Of a stretch of DNA of 64,000 bases, positions 26,871-35,489 are shown in pieces. Position 1 is the first letter of the stretch. Each line of letters starts with the position of its first letter. The notes beneath the pieces are model-generated. The model was not told the DNA's origin. It saw only the letters and a program-made list of their open reading frames with translations, and searched no databases. The stretch spans positions 62,001 through 126,000 of the forward strand of contig NZ_SMYO01000006.1 of NCBI RefSeq assembly GCF_004358205.1, read 5' to 3'. The stretch comes from Bacillus salipaludis (GTDB lineage Bacteria > Bacillota > Bacilli > Bacillales_B > DSM-18226). The position numbers and the translations under genes are program-made.

Positions 26871-27551
26871 ATGAAACAAAGTAAATATTCCATTGCAGAT
26901 TACTGGAGAAATAAGATAAGACTAGATGAGGAGTTATGGGGTTGCCTTTTTGAGAACCAACCTATAACACAGAATTCGGTGATTATTAATCCGGTAATCC
27001 TTAACTCTTATAGTGACCAATCGGAAAACGCTTGGGCTGTTTATCCCAATCCACAAAGTGTCTTCGGATTTTTAAAATTTATCTATCTTCCTACAGCCTT
27101 TATAGGGTTAATAAATCCGGAAATGGAGTATCAATATTATTTTGAAGAAGACCTTGGAGAGCTTTTGGACGAATTGAAGGATGAATACCCTGATAAAATA
27201 AAATTATTAACTAAAATGGAAGAAATATATTTTGCGTTAAATAATAGTTGGGATGATCACAGTCATTTATGCCTAGAGAAAATAAAACAATGGTCAAGAA
27301 GTTTTAATGAGGCCTGGCTGAAATTAAATGGAACCGCATTATCCTTTCATGTTTTTAGCTCGCCTGAAGAGGCTGCAAAATTTATTATCCAAGTTTACGA
27401 AGAAGACTTGGGTATCGATTTTCTAGAAAATGATCTTGGTATCACCAAAAATGATTTATTAAGCATCACAGGTCAAGAAATCTTTCAAAATGCATTTATG
27501 AAAAGGCGTTTTACTGACATATTAACCAATCGATTAAAAGTTGCTTTTTGA
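26871..27551 (+). CDS. Hypothetical protein, 226 aa
   Basis: Not recognised. TAGGAGGTCC directly precedes the ATG, so translation is likely. It is an acidic soluble protein without a signal or membrane helix. It is rich in aromatic residues (ADYWRNKIRLDEELWGCLFE; NNSWDDHSHLCLEKIKQW), which suggests a globular intracellular protein. It is monocistronic, followed by a repeat-type hairpin at 27566-27627. The neighbours do not suggest a role. Confidence 0.65.
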   Translation: MKQSKYSIADYWRNKIRLDEELWGCLFENQPITQNSVIINPVILNSYSDQSENAWAVYPNPQSVFGFLKFIYLPTAFIGLINPEMEYQYYFEEDLGELLDELKDEYPDKIKLLTKMEEIYFALNNSWDDHSHLCLEKIKQWSRSFNEAWLKLNGTALSFHVFSSPEEAAKFIIQVYEEDLGIDFLENDLGITKNDLLSITGQEIFQNAFMKRRFTDILTNRLKVAF

Positions 27552-27565
27552 TACGGAAAGAAAAG

Positions 27566-27627
27566 AAACATGGGGTCCGACCCCCTGCGGATAAAAGCGT
27601 TCGCACCGGGGGAGTGACCCCATGTTT
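27566..27627. repeat. Hairpin element of a dispersed GGGGTC...GACCCC family
   Basis: AAACATGGGGTC (27566-27577) pairs with GACCCCATGTTT (27616-27627). The loop contains CCCCCTGCGGATAAAAGCG and ACCGGGGG. A related sequence lies at 43474-43526 with the shared order GGG-C-GAC, GCGGA--AAA, ACC-GGGGG and TGACCCCATG. It may act as a terminator here, but the sequence is too similar between loci to be chance. Confidence 0.6.
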
Positions 27628-27723
27628 TCTATTTCTTGCTATACAAAAGAAGAATATCCAATTTATTTAAGTAAGGTATTGTAGGTAGAAAGAAAATAGT
27701 CAGGAAAAAGATGAGGTAATCTT

Positions 27724-28641
27724 ATGATTCATATTGTAAATGGCGATGTAGTTGGTAATAAAATTAAACAAATAGAGGGTGACATCCTGGTTTGGAGAGA
27801 AATGTATGACTTTGGTCCCTTAAATTTAACCTGGTCAAAAGAAGAGCAAATAAAAAAACGTGCTCATTTTTTTGAAGAAAAACTTGAAATTCCATCAGAA
27901 TTTTTTATTCAAAATTGTCAAAATCAAGATCGTATATTGAATGGGATAGCGAAATCAGAGGAGGTTATTCTCTGGTTTGAGCATGACCGATTTGACCAAA
28001 CCATGCTCATGTACTTACTAACAGAATTATCTACTAAAGGCTGCGAAAATATTTCATTGATAAGTATTGATCAGTATCCTGGTATAACACCTTTTTATGG
28101 ATTAGGGCAATTATCATCAGGGCAATTATTGGGACTGCTTGATAGTAGAAAAAAGATAACAACTGAACAAATCCATGAGGCGACCACTGGATGGACTGCC
28201 TATAACTCCACTGAGAATGAGGATATTGAAAAATGGATTTTATCTAAAAACCATACCCTACCGTTTCTCCTTCGGGTACTTCAAGATCATAAAAGTTATT
28301 TTCCCTCTATTCAAACCGGCTTAAATGAGGTTGAATATTTAGCACTATCCTTCCTTCGTGAAGATGGATGTTTATTTTATGATTTGTGTTCTCACATTAT
28401 GGAAGAGAGAATTAATGATGGTTTAAGTAACTTGCATTTGGCAGCTATTTTAAAAGAATTAATGAAAGGACCGTATCCGTTGCTTAAAGGTAACATTCCT
28501 TTGCCAAATTATTCTCACCCTGCTTCCAATCCAATGTTGGAATTAACCTCCTATGGGTTAGATGTATTAAATGGGGCCCAAAATCGAATTGAGCTGGTTG
28601 GGATTGATTGGTGGGTAGGGGGAGTATATTTACATACCTGA
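27724..28641 (+). CDS. DUF1835 domain-containing protein
   Basis: A 305-aa soluble protein. The start MIHIVNGDVVGNKIKQIEGD plus VWREMYDFGPLN and WFEHDRFDQTMLMYLL are characteristic of DUF1835 proteins of Firmicutes, with a C-terminal helical DUF3658-like part. The biochemical function is not established. GATGAGGTAATCTT precedes the ATG. It is preceded by the hairpin repeat and followed after 152 bp by the aldo/keto reductase gene. Confidence 0.75.
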   Translation: MIHIVNGDVVGNKIKQIEGDILVWREMYDFGPLNLTWSKEEQIKKRAHFFEEKLEIPSEFFIQNCQNQDRILNGIAKSEEVILWFEHDRFDQTMLMYLLTELSTKGCENISLISIDQYPGITPFYGLGQLSSGQLLGLLDSRKKITTEQIHEATTGWTAYNSTENEDIEKWILSKNHTLPFLLRVLQDHKSYFPSIQTGLNEVEYLALSFLREDGCLFYDLCSHIMEERINDGLSNLHLAAILKELMKGPYPLLKGNIPLPNYSHPASNPMLELTSYGLDVLNGAQNRIELVGIDWWVGGVYLHT

Positions 28642-28793
28642 CAGTTCAAGGTTCTGCCACTAGAGCAGCATCGGGGTCACACCCATCTTTTCAGATATCG
28701 CCAAAAAACGGTCTATTTACAGAAAACTTAAAACTGTGAAAATAATCCATAATTATGGTAATCTTAATTTACTAAAAACTAGGGAGTGACTCG

Positions 28794-29636
28794 TTGGTGA
28801 AAACTATTCCAGAGATTCTATTAAATGATGGGCTTACTTTGCCTGTGATTGGATTAGGTACATATAAACTTAAGGGGAATGAAGGAGTCAATTCTATCCT
28901 ATCTGCAATCAATCAAGGCTATCGATTAATTGACTCTGCATATAATTATGAAAATGAAGGAACTGTCGGTGAAGCCGTTAGACGCAGTTCTATTCCGAGA
29001 GAAGACTTAAGAATTACATCCAAATTACCTGGCCGTTATCAAGCCTATGACAAGGCGGTTACGACCATTCAGGAATCACTATATCGCGCTAATCTTGACT
29101 ATTATGATTTATATCTTATTCATTGGCCTAATCCGAAACAGGAACTATACGTGGAGGCATGGCAGGCATTGATTGATGCAAAAAAATCGGGACTTATTCG
29201 TTCGATTGGTGTTTGTAATTTCTTGCCTGAACATTTGGAGCGTTTGGAAAAAGAAACGGGCGTAAAGCCAAGCGTCAATCAAATCGAATTACATCCATTT
29301 TTCAATCAAGCCGCTCAACTTAAATGGCATGAAGAGAATAATATTTATACAGAATCTTGGAGTCCACTAGCTCGGGCAAATGAAGTCTTACATAATGAAA
29401 CACTTCAAAAGATTGCTGGCGGTCATAACAAATCTATTTCTCAAATAATTTTACGCTGGCATTATCAGCTCGGGGCCATATCCATTCCTAAGTCTGCATC
29501 TTCTGAGCGGCAACTTGAAAATATATCGATATTTGACTTCTCCTTGAATGAAACCGAGATGTCGATGATTTCTGAATTAACCCGTCCAGATGGGAGAATA
29601 AACAATCAAGATCCTGCAGTATATGAAGAATTTTAA
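28794..29636 (+). CDS. Aldo/keto reductase
   Basis: A 280-aa TIM-barrel NADPH-dependent carbonyl reductase. The catalytic tetrad is visible: D47 and Y52 in LIDSAYNYENE, K77 in ITSKLPG and H110 in LIHWPNP. The cofactor-binding C-terminal region has IPKSASSERQLENI. The start is TTG at 28794 (or GTG at 28797), with AGGGAGTG upstream. It is typical of the YvgN/YtbE-like methylglyoxal and short-chain aldehyde reductases of bacilli; the exact substrate is unknown. Confidence 0.92.
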   Translation: MVKTIPEILLNDGLTLPVIGLGTYKLKGNEGVNSILSAINQGYRLIDSAYNYENEGTVGEAVRRSSIPREDLRITSKLPGRYQAYDKAVTTIQESLYRANLDYYDLYLIHWPNPKQELYVEAWQALIDAKKSGLIRSIGVCNFLPEHLERLEKETGVKPSVNQIELHPFFNQAAQLKWHEENNIYTESWSPLARANEVLHNETLQKIAGGHNKSISQIILRWHYQLGAISIPKSASSERQLENISIFDFSLNETEMSMISELTRPDGRINNQDPAVYEEF

Positions 29637-29746
29637 GCCAGAGAAAGAGTGTTTAAAATTTTATCCAATTCACACTTTACTTATTGGATTAATTGGAGTA
29701 GAATTTAGAAAATCATAAATATTGGAAATCTGCCGATTGGTCTCCC

Positions 29747-29786
29747 AAAGGCTCCTAAACGTATTACACGTAGAGGAGCCTTTTTT
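29747..29786. terminator. Terminator
   Basis: AAAGGCTCCT (29747-29756) pairs with AGGAGCC (29774-29780) and TTT, followed by more T. It lies between the aldo/keto reductase and the LysR gene. Confidence 0.85.
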
Positions 29787-29869
29787 ACATTTTGTGAACG
29801 CAGCAAACCCTTATAGGATTAGTTAACAACAATGCTATTCAAAAAAAATCAAGAGAGGGGTTGGAGAAA

Positions 29870-30769
29870 GTGAACATTGATCATCTGGAAGCTTTTATGT
29901 ATGTAGTACATTTGGATAGTATACATAAAGCAGCTGAAGCATTGTATTTATCTCAGCCAACCGTAACAGCAAGAATCAAAACATTAGAACGTGATCTTGG
30001 TATCGAATTATTTATAAGAAAGGGAAGGAGTTTGACATTATCAGATGAAGGAAAAGCATTTATCCCCTATGCTGAGCAAATTATCAATACCTATAGTGAG
30101 GGGAAAAAACGTTTGAAGAGGGAAGAAAATCCTGAAGAAATTGTCATTGGGGCAAATATGATTACTTCCCAATATTTTATACCATTTGCTCTCCCTTTCA
30201 TAAAGAAGGAAAATCCTGCATTGCGATTTAAATTTATATCCGCACCAAACGAAGTATTGCTCGATAAACTTCTTCAAAACCAACTGGATATCGCCTTTAT
30301 GAAGGATGTTAATCATCGTGGTATTCAAAAGCATGAGCTCCTAAATAATTCTGTCCGGTTGGTTGTTTATCCAGGACACTCTTTTCAATTTCAAGAAAAT
30401 ATATCTGTTCAACAATTAGCCATGGAGCCATTGGTATTTTTTGAATGCGGCGCTTTTGACTGGAATCGGGTTCATAAATTGTTTGAAGTGGCAAATGTTG
30501 AACCAAATATCGAATTTTTAGTTGACCATCTTGAGGTAGCGAAATCGTTTATTCTTAACAAAAATGCCATTGGATTTTTACCTTACCTCTGTATTAAGGA
30601 AGACCTTGAAAATGGCAATTTAATTGAAATAGATGTTTCTCATATTCTTCAAATCAATCAACGTATTTTTGCGACTCATTTGAAAAATGGTTATCAGTAT
30701 TCCAAGTTATGGAATGATATTCTTTTATCTGTTAAAGAATTTGAGAAGAAAAATATGATGGTTTATTAA
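29870..30769 (+). CDS. LysR-family regulator, AscR/YtlI-like
   Basis: A 299-aa LysR-type regulator. The N-terminal HTH reads NIDHLEAFMYVVHLDSIHKA and LYLSQPTVTARIKTLERDLG; the remainder is the periplasmic-binding-like effector domain. It sits just upstream of a set of genes equivalent to the B. subtilis ytmI operon, whose activator is the LysR protein YtlI/AscR, so it probably activates the three matched promoters found at 30801, 31348 and 34853. The frame opens at TTG 29861, but GTG 29870 gives the usual MNIDHLEAF start with GGAG upstream and is preferred. Confidence 0.85.
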   Translation: MNIDHLEAFMYVVHLDSIHKAAEALYLSQPTVTARIKTLERDLGIELFIRKGRSLTLSDEGKAFIPYAEQIINTYSEGKKRLKREENPEEIVIGANMITSQYFIPFALPFIKKENPALRFKFISAPNEVLLDKLLQNQLDIAFMKDVNHRGIQKHELLNNSVRLVVYPGHSFQFQENISVQQLAMEPLVFFECGAFDWNRVHKLFEVANVEPNIEFLVDHLEVAKSFILNKNAIGFLPYLCIKEDLENGNLIEIDVSHILQINQRIFATHLKNGYQYSKLWNDILLSVKEFEKKNMMVY

Positions 30770-30800
30770 TTAAATTTTCTAAAGTGAAGATTAAATTTTT

Positions 30801-30848
30801 CAATCAGTTAATCTATTGCCCTTTCAATCTTTTCGGTGGTAGGATAAA
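30801..30848 (+). promoter_or_regulatory. Promoter A of the sulfur island (shared architecture)
   Basis: CAATCA (30801-30806), seven bases, TATTGCC (30814-30820), then TTTTC and GGTAGGATAAA (30838-30848). The likely -35 is TTGCCC and the -10 TAGGAT, 18 bp apart. It matches promoters B and C in order and spacing. Confidence 0.6.
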
Positions 30849-30945
30849 TTTCAATCATAACTTTTAATATAAAAAAAGGAAAAGCATTGTTTTAATTCCT
30901 AGTATTCTGGTTTGTATTGTTGTGTATAAAAGGAGGATGTTAAAT

Positions 30946-31281
30946 ATGCAAACACAAAAGAATAAGAGTTCAGCTGGTTTTTTTTCAAAAACAAATCAAT
31001 CAAAATTTTTTGAAACAAGTCAATATCTTAATCTGCCTGATTTACAGTTTTTTATTTGGTGTAATCAAAAGTATAAGGTGAATAGGGGAGTCTATAATAC
31101 GATAGATCAATGGTTTTATGAGTACGGCATTGTTAATATTCATTATCGGAGGATTCAGCTTTTGGCATTCTTGGATTTTCTCAAAGATAAGATTCTCGAA
31201 AAAGATAAGCAGAAGTTTATCCGATTCGGTCATGGCGGACTTGCCAAAAGTCTGAATGAATTTATTAATGATTTACGTTAA
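30946..31281 (+). CDS. Hypothetical protein in the sulfur island, 111 aa
   Basis: Not recognised. AAAGGAGG lies 8 bases before the ATG at 30946, which I prefer over the in-frame start at 30922. The protein is basic and aromatic-rich (LPDLQFFIWCNQKYKVNRGV, YNTIDQWFYEYG), with no signal or membrane helix. It has its own copy of the shared sulfur-island promoter, so it is probably co-regulated with the monooxygenase and transport genes. It could be a small accessory or regulatory protein of the pathway. Confidence 0.65.
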   Translation: MQTQKNKSSAGFFSKTNQSKFFETSQYLNLPDLQFFIWCNQKYKVNRGVYNTIDQWFYEYGIVNIHYRRIQLLAFLDFLKDKILEKDKQKFIRFGHGGLAKSLNEFINDLR

Positions 31282-31347
31282 AAAATGAAAATCTCTATGA
31301 ATCGTTCTTTTCTTTATAAAATTTTTTAATTAAGATTAAATATTTTC

Positions 31348-31395
31348 CTATCAATGAAAGTATTGCCAGTTAAATATTTTCAGTGTTAGGATAAA
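31348..31395 (+). promoter_or_regulatory. Promoter B of the sulfur island (shared architecture)
   Basis: CTATCA (31348-31353), seven bases, TATTGCC (31361-31367), then TTTTC and GTTAGGATAAA (31385-31395). The -35 is TTGCCA and the -10 TAGGAT with 18-bp spacing, identical to promoter A. AGATTAAAT precedes the ATCA motif in both. Confidence 0.65.
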
Positions 31396-31459
31396 CATCA
31401 GCAAATAAAACATACTTTTTCAATGTGATAAGTCAGAATAAAAATGGAGGAATTTATAA

Positions 31460-32476
31460 ATGGGCTATAACCTTAGTATTTTAGATCAAAGTCCGATTTT
31501 TCCTGGAAGCACAGCTTCTACTGCGTTACAAAATACAGTTCTGCTGGCTCAAAAAGCAGAAGAATGGGGGTATACACGTTTTTGGGTATCAGAGCATCAC
31601 AATACAGATCAATTGGCTGGCTCCTCACCTGAAGTACTAATTTCCTACTTATTGGCACGGACGAACACGATTCAGGTTGGGTCAGGTGGAGTCATGCTTC
31701 AGCATTATAGTCCTTATAAGGTAGCTGAAAACTTTCATGTTTTATCCAATTTGGCACCTGGAAGGGTAAATCTTGGGGTTGGGAAAGCCCCAGGCGGACT
31801 TCCGTTATCCACAAAGGCGCTGCAGTATGGAACTGTTAATGATGGTAAGGATTTTACAGAACGGCTGATTTTTTTATCGGAATTAATTCACAATTCGATT
31901 GATGACTATCATCCTCTTGCAGGAATTCAAGCAACACCAATTCCTCAGGAAAAACCAGAAATTTTCCTTCTTGGAGCAAGTGCAAACAGTGCACAGCTTG
32001 CCGCTGATTTGGGGATATCATTTGTTTTTGCTAAATTTATCAATAGTGATGCACGAGTACTGGAAAAAGCTGCAAATCTATATCGAGAAGGCTTTCCACA
32101 TGGAAGATTTATCATTTCATTAGCCGTTATTGCTACACCTACTCAGACAGAAGCAGAACAATTGGCAGGGGACAGAAAAATAGTCAAAGTACATCTTCAG
32201 AGCGGAAGAATGGTTACGGTACAATCCATTGTGCAAGCAGAGGTTTTCGGAAAGCAATCCGGTGAATCATATGAAATCACTGAACAAGAAGCAGATATTA
32301 TTGCGGGTACACCTCGTTTTGTAAAGGAAGTTTTAAACCATCTCCACAAAACTTATCAGGTGGATGAATTTATTTTACATACACCAATTGAACAAGAAGT
32401 AGAAAGATTTCAATCATTTCGGCTGTTGAGTCCCTTTAATAATGCAAATACATTTGTCCAGCCGATAAGAAGGTAA
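31460..32476 (+). CDS. LLM-class flavin-dependent monooxygenase, YtmO-like
   Basis: A 338-aa bacterial-luciferase-like TIM-barrel enzyme. It begins [15 protein letters not shown], as B. subtilis YtmO and the MsnO8-type family do, and has [20 protein letters not shown] and the [20 protein letters not shown] segment typical of FMN-linked luciferase-like oxygenases. It would oxidise a reduced-sulfur substrate with reduced FMN and oxygen. AATGGAGG precedes the ATG. It follows promoter B and precedes a second flavin monooxygenase by 98 bp. A reductase for FMN (SsuE-like) lies at the end of the island. Confidence 0.88.
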   Translation: MGYNLSILDQSPIFPGSTASTALQNTVLLAQKAEEWGYTRFWVSEHHNTDQLAGSSPEVLISYLLARTNTIQVGSGGVMLQHYSPYKVAENFHVLSNLAPGRVNLGVGKAPGGLPLSTKALQYGTVNDGKDFTERLIFLSELIHNSIDDYHPLAGIQATPIPQEKPEIFLLGASANSAQLAADLGISFVFAKFINSDARVLEKAANLYREGFPHGRFIISLAVIATPTQTEAEQLAGDRKIVKVHLQSGRMVTVQSIVQAEVFGKQSGESYEITEQEADIIAGTPRFVKEVLNHLHKTYQVDEFILHTPIEQEVERFQSFRLLSPFNNANTFVQPIRR

Positions 32477-32574
32477 GATTGACAATGGAGAGTTCATATA
32501 TTTTTTTAAACCAAATACCAACTATCCAGGTAGGAATAATAAATAATTTAGAAGGCGAAAGGAAGGAAAGTGCG

Positions 32575-33912
32575 ATGGCAAAGAAAAGACAATTAAAATT
32601 GGGAACGATCATTCATGGTGTGGGAGGGAATATTGCGGCTTGGAGACATCCAGAGGTATTAACTAATGCCAGTGTGAATTTTGAATTTTATAAGGAGCAA
32701 GCCCGAAAATCGGAGAAGGCAAAATTTGATTTTGTTTTTATTGCGGATGGCTTGCATATAAACGAAAAATCATTGCCTCATTTCTTGAATCGATTTGAAC
32801 CGCTTACGATTCTATCAGCACTGGCCGCTGTCACTTCACGAATTGGCCTTGCTGGTACTGTATCGACATCATATAGTGAACCGTTTACTATCGCACGGCA
32901 ATTTTCCTCCCTTGATCATATTAGTCATGGCAGGGCAGGCTGGAATGTTGTAACTTCCCCATTAGAGAAAACAGCCTTAAACTTTAGCAAAACTATTGAA
33001 GAGCATCCAAATCATTCAAAAAGATACCGAATCGCCTCTGAATACCTGGATGTAGCAAAAGGATTATGGGATTCATGGGAAGATGATGCATTTATACGTG
33101 ATAAAAAATCAGGTGAATTTTTTGATCCTGAAAAACTGCATCAATTAAATCACAAAGGAGAATTTTTCTCAGTACAAGGACCGTTAAATATTGGCAGATC
33201 GAAGCAAGGGAGACCCATTATCTTTCAAGCTGGGTCTTCTGAAGATGGGAAAAACCTTGCTGCTAAAGATGCTGATGCTATTTTCACTGGTCAAGAAACG
33301 TTGGACGATGCACAAAAATTCTATCAAGACGTCAAACGCAGGACTGCTGAATATGGTAGAAATCCGGAACACATTCTAATTTTGCCAGGAATCGAGCCGA
33401 TTGTTGGTAAAACAGAGGAAGAAGCTGAACAGAAATATCAAGAGATTGCTAATTTAGTATCGATTGAACAGGCATTGAACTATTTAGGACGCTTTTTTGA
33501 ACATCACGATTTTTCACAGTATCCACTCGATGAACCCTTTCCAGAAATCGGTGATTTGGGTTCAAACAGTTTCAAAAGTGGTACAGATCGAATTAAGCAG
33601 GAAGCGAAAGAAAAAAACCTAACCCTTCGGCAGGTAGCACTTAGGGCGGCCACACCAAGAACTCCGTTTATCGGGACACCAGAAAAAGTGGCAAACCTAA
33701 TCCAAGAGTGGTTTGAAGGGTATGGGGCAGATGGTTTTATTATTCACTTCAATCTTCCAAGCAACATAACGGGATTCATTGATCATGTAGTCCCGATTCT
33801 GCAGGATCGTGGTTTGTTCCGTACAGAATATGAATCTGACACATTGCGGGGAAATCTTGGACTCCCATTCCCGGATAACCGTTATGCACAATCTATAGTG
33901 AAAAATGGATAA
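32575..33912 (+). CDS. NtaA/SnaA/DszA-type FMN monooxygenase, YtnJ-like
   Basis: A 445-aa flavin-dependent monooxygenase of the nitrilotriacetate/DszA family. Motifs include [36 protein letters not shown], the [20 protein letters not shown] segment and [16 protein letters not shown]. subtilis YtnJ and YxeK of this family cleave N-acetyl-S-(2-succino)cysteine. The open frame starts at 32479, but ATG 32575 has GGAAGGAAAG upstream and gives the usual start (AKKRQLKLG). Neighbouring N-acetyltransferase and deacylase genes support the same type of pathway. Confidence 0.9.
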   Translation: MAKKRQLKLGTIIHGVGGNIAAWRHPEVLTNASVNFEFYKEQARKSEKAKFDFVFIADGLHINEKSLPHFLNRFEPLTILSALAAVTSRIGLAGTVSTSYSEPFTIARQFSSLDHISHGRAGWNVVTSPLEKTALNFSKTIEEHPNHSKRYRIASEYLDVAKGLWDSWEDDAFIRDKKSGEFFDPEKLHQLNHKGEFFSVQGPLNIGRSKQGRPIIFQAGSSEDGKNLAAKDADAIFTGQETLDDAQKFYQDVKRRTAEYGRNPEHILILPGIEPIVGKTEEEAEQKYQEIANLVSIEQALNYLGRFFEHHDFSQYPLDEPFPEIGDLGSNSFKSGTDRIKQEAKEKNLTLRQVALRAATPRTPFIGTPEKVANLIQEWFEGYGADGFIIHFNLPSNITGFIDHVVPILQDRGLFRTEYESDTLRGNLGLPFPDNRYAQSIVKNG

Positions 33913-34031
33913 ATGTGTTTTTATAATAAAAATATATAGCTTTATCATTAATCGTATTTTATACTTTTTTTATACTATTAATTCATACTTATTAAATAGG
34001 ATTAGTTGGACATAAAAAGGGGTAGATATTG

Positions 34032-34790
34032 ATGAAAGAAAAGTTTCCAATTATTAAGGGGGCAGAAAATTTTAAATTCAAGGGTAACAAAATTGGGATT
34101 CTCATTTCACATGGTTTCGTTGGTACACCGCAAAGCGTCCGTTACCTAGGTGAAAGACTGGATGAATTTGGGTATTCTGTTTTGGGTCCTAGATTAAAAG
34201 GGCATGGAACCCATTATGCAGATTTGGAGAAATGCACGCATGAAGAATGGTTTGAGTCATTGGAAAAGGGTTATCAAGAATTAAAACAGGAATGTAGAGA
34301 TGTTTTTGTATTGGGCCAGTCAATGGGTGGTACACTATCGCTTTGGCTTGCTCATAAATATAAGGAAATAAAAGGGATTATCTTAGTTAATCCTGCTTTG
34401 ACTCTTCCTTCTTTTGAACAATTCAGAGGAAAAGAATTACCCCGTTATGTTAGTGAGGGAAATCCTGACATAAAAACAAGGGATGCTTACGAAATCACGT
34501 ATTCAAAAGTTCCAATTAAAGCCATTCATCAACTGCAAACACTTATGGACATAACGCCTGCCATATTACCAGACCTACATTGTCCTGTTCTGGGAATGAA
34601 GTCTGCAGTAGATCATGTCGTACCACCGGAAAATACGGATTATATTATTGACCACATAGGGTCAACAGAAAAGGAAATGATTGTGCTGCCAAATTCCTAT
34701 CATGTAGCATCATTGGATTATGACAAGGACGTAATTGTAGAAGGGTGCCATCGTTTCGTTCAACAACAAGTAAGTCACCGTGTGGTATAG
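34032..34790 (+). CDS. Carboxylesterase, Est30-like alpha/beta hydrolase
   Basis: A 252-aa alpha/beta hydrolase. The nucleophile elbow is LGQSMGG, the acid is in MKSAVDHVVPP, and the histidine is in PNSYHVASLD; the oxyanion motif is ISHGFVGTP. Length and motifs match the Est30/YvaK carboxylesterases of bacilli, which cleave short-chain esters. Here it follows two sulfur-compound monooxygenase genes, with AAAAGGGG upstream of the ATG; a TTG directly before it is less likely. It could remove an ester or acyl group from a pathway intermediate, but this is inference from position. Confidence 0.85.
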   Translation: MKEKFPIIKGAENFKFKGNKIGILISHGFVGTPQSVRYLGERLDEFGYSVLGPRLKGHGTHYADLEKCTHEEWFESLEKGYQELKQECRDVFVLGQSMGGTLSLWLAHKYKEIKGIILVNPALTLPSFEQFRGKELPRYVSEGNPDIKTRDAYEITYSKVPIKAIHQLQTLMDITPAILPDLHCPVLGMKSAVDHVVPPENTDYIIDHIGSTEKEMIVLPNSYHVASLDYDKDVIVEGCHRFVQQQVSHRVV

Positions 34791-34852
34791 CTTTGGATTA
34801 ATGAATTACCTATTCTTCTGATAGTTTTTATGAATGAAAACAATATATTTTT

Positions 34853-34899
34853 CTATCAGGTAACCTGTAGAATTACTCTTCTTTACGTGTTAGGATAAA
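34853..34899 (+). promoter_or_regulatory. Promoter C of the sulfur island (shared architecture)
   Basis: CTATCA (34853-34858), then GTTAGGATAAA (34889-34899). The distance from the ATCA motif to the -10 TAGGAT is 38 bp versus 39 in A and B. The TATTGCC part is replaced by TGTAGAA, so this promoter probably depends more on the activator. It drives the leader and the long downstream operon. Confidence 0.6.
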
Positions 34900-34969
34900 G
34901 CACAAGATTAAAAATAATTCATATTAAATAACTCGGAATTAAAAAGGAGGATTCTAGAATCAGCAGATC

Positions 34970-35017
34970 ATGACACCAACTGAACAATTTAAGAATTTAT
35001 GCCGGCTAGACAACTAG
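34970..35017 (+). CDS. Possible 15-aa leader peptide
   Basis: ATG at 34970 opens MTPTEQFKNLCRLDN and a TAG at 35015-35017. The stop codon is directly followed by the 5' arm of a strong terminator. AAAAAGGAGG at 34941-34950 is 19 bases away, too far unless the palindrome GATTCTAGAATC between them folds (GAUU/AAUC stem), which would leave about 8 bases. It contains one cysteine and two charged arginine/lysine positions. Translation is unproven. Confidence 0.4.
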   Translation: MTPTEQFKNLCRLDN

Positions 35018-35064
35018 AGGCTCTCTATTTAAGATGAAAAATCTTTAATGGGGAGCCTTTTTTG
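35018..35064 (+). terminator. Leader terminator (probable attenuator) before ytnI
   Basis: An 18-bp stem with one mismatch: A35018 to T35035 pairs with A35041 to T35058 around a GAAAA loop, followed by TTTTT. It lies between promoter C and the first structural gene, 37 bp before its ATG, so most transcripts should stop here unless antitermination occurs. Confidence 0.8.
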
Positions 35065-35100
35065 TTAATAAAAAATGAAATCTGATAGGGAGGAATAAAA

Positions 35101-35379
35101 ATGGGAAAAGAATTATCTGTAGTGGTTTGGGCGAAAGAAGGTTGTCACTATTGTGGAGAGGTAAAACAATATTTACAGGATAAAGGAATTAAATACAAAA
35201 CCATTGATGTTACGAATCATGATGAACGACGTGATATTTTAGAGATCAAGTATGGAGTTCGTCATGTACCAGTTGTTGAAGTTGGCCAAAATGAAGTGTA
35301 TGAGGGAGTAACAAAAGTAGGAATCGAATATTTAGAAAAAGTTCTTGAGAAAGTTAAGAAGCGTAAAATTTCGGTATAA
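35101..35379 (+). CDS. Glutaredoxin-like protein, YtnI-type
   Basis: A 92-aa thioredoxin-fold protein with a CHYC redox motif at residues 15-18 and the cis-proline motif HVPVVEV. It is equivalent to YtnI, a glutaredoxin-like protein of the B. subtilis ytmI operon. It probably reduces disulfides or mixed disulfides of imported cysteine derivatives. GGGAGGAATAAA precedes the ATG. It is the first structural gene after the attenuator. Confidence 0.88.
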   Translation: MGKELSVVVWAKEGCHYCGEVKQYLQDKGIKYKTIDVTNHDERRDILEIKYGVRHVPVVEVGQNEVYEGVTKVGIEYLEKVLEKVKKRKISV

Positions 35380-35489
35380 TTCCGACAAAAATCATATGTT
35401 TAATAGTTCAATGCCTGGGAATTAGTATTTATACAACAATCCTGGAGCTAGTTGACGGATTAGGAATTTAAGGATGGGTGGATTTCGAG

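Noticed and set aside
33942..34002. Fourth copy of the sulfur-island promoter before the esterase gene
   Set aside because: TTATCA and TAGGAT occur, but 55 bp apart instead of 38-39, and the flanking words are missing.
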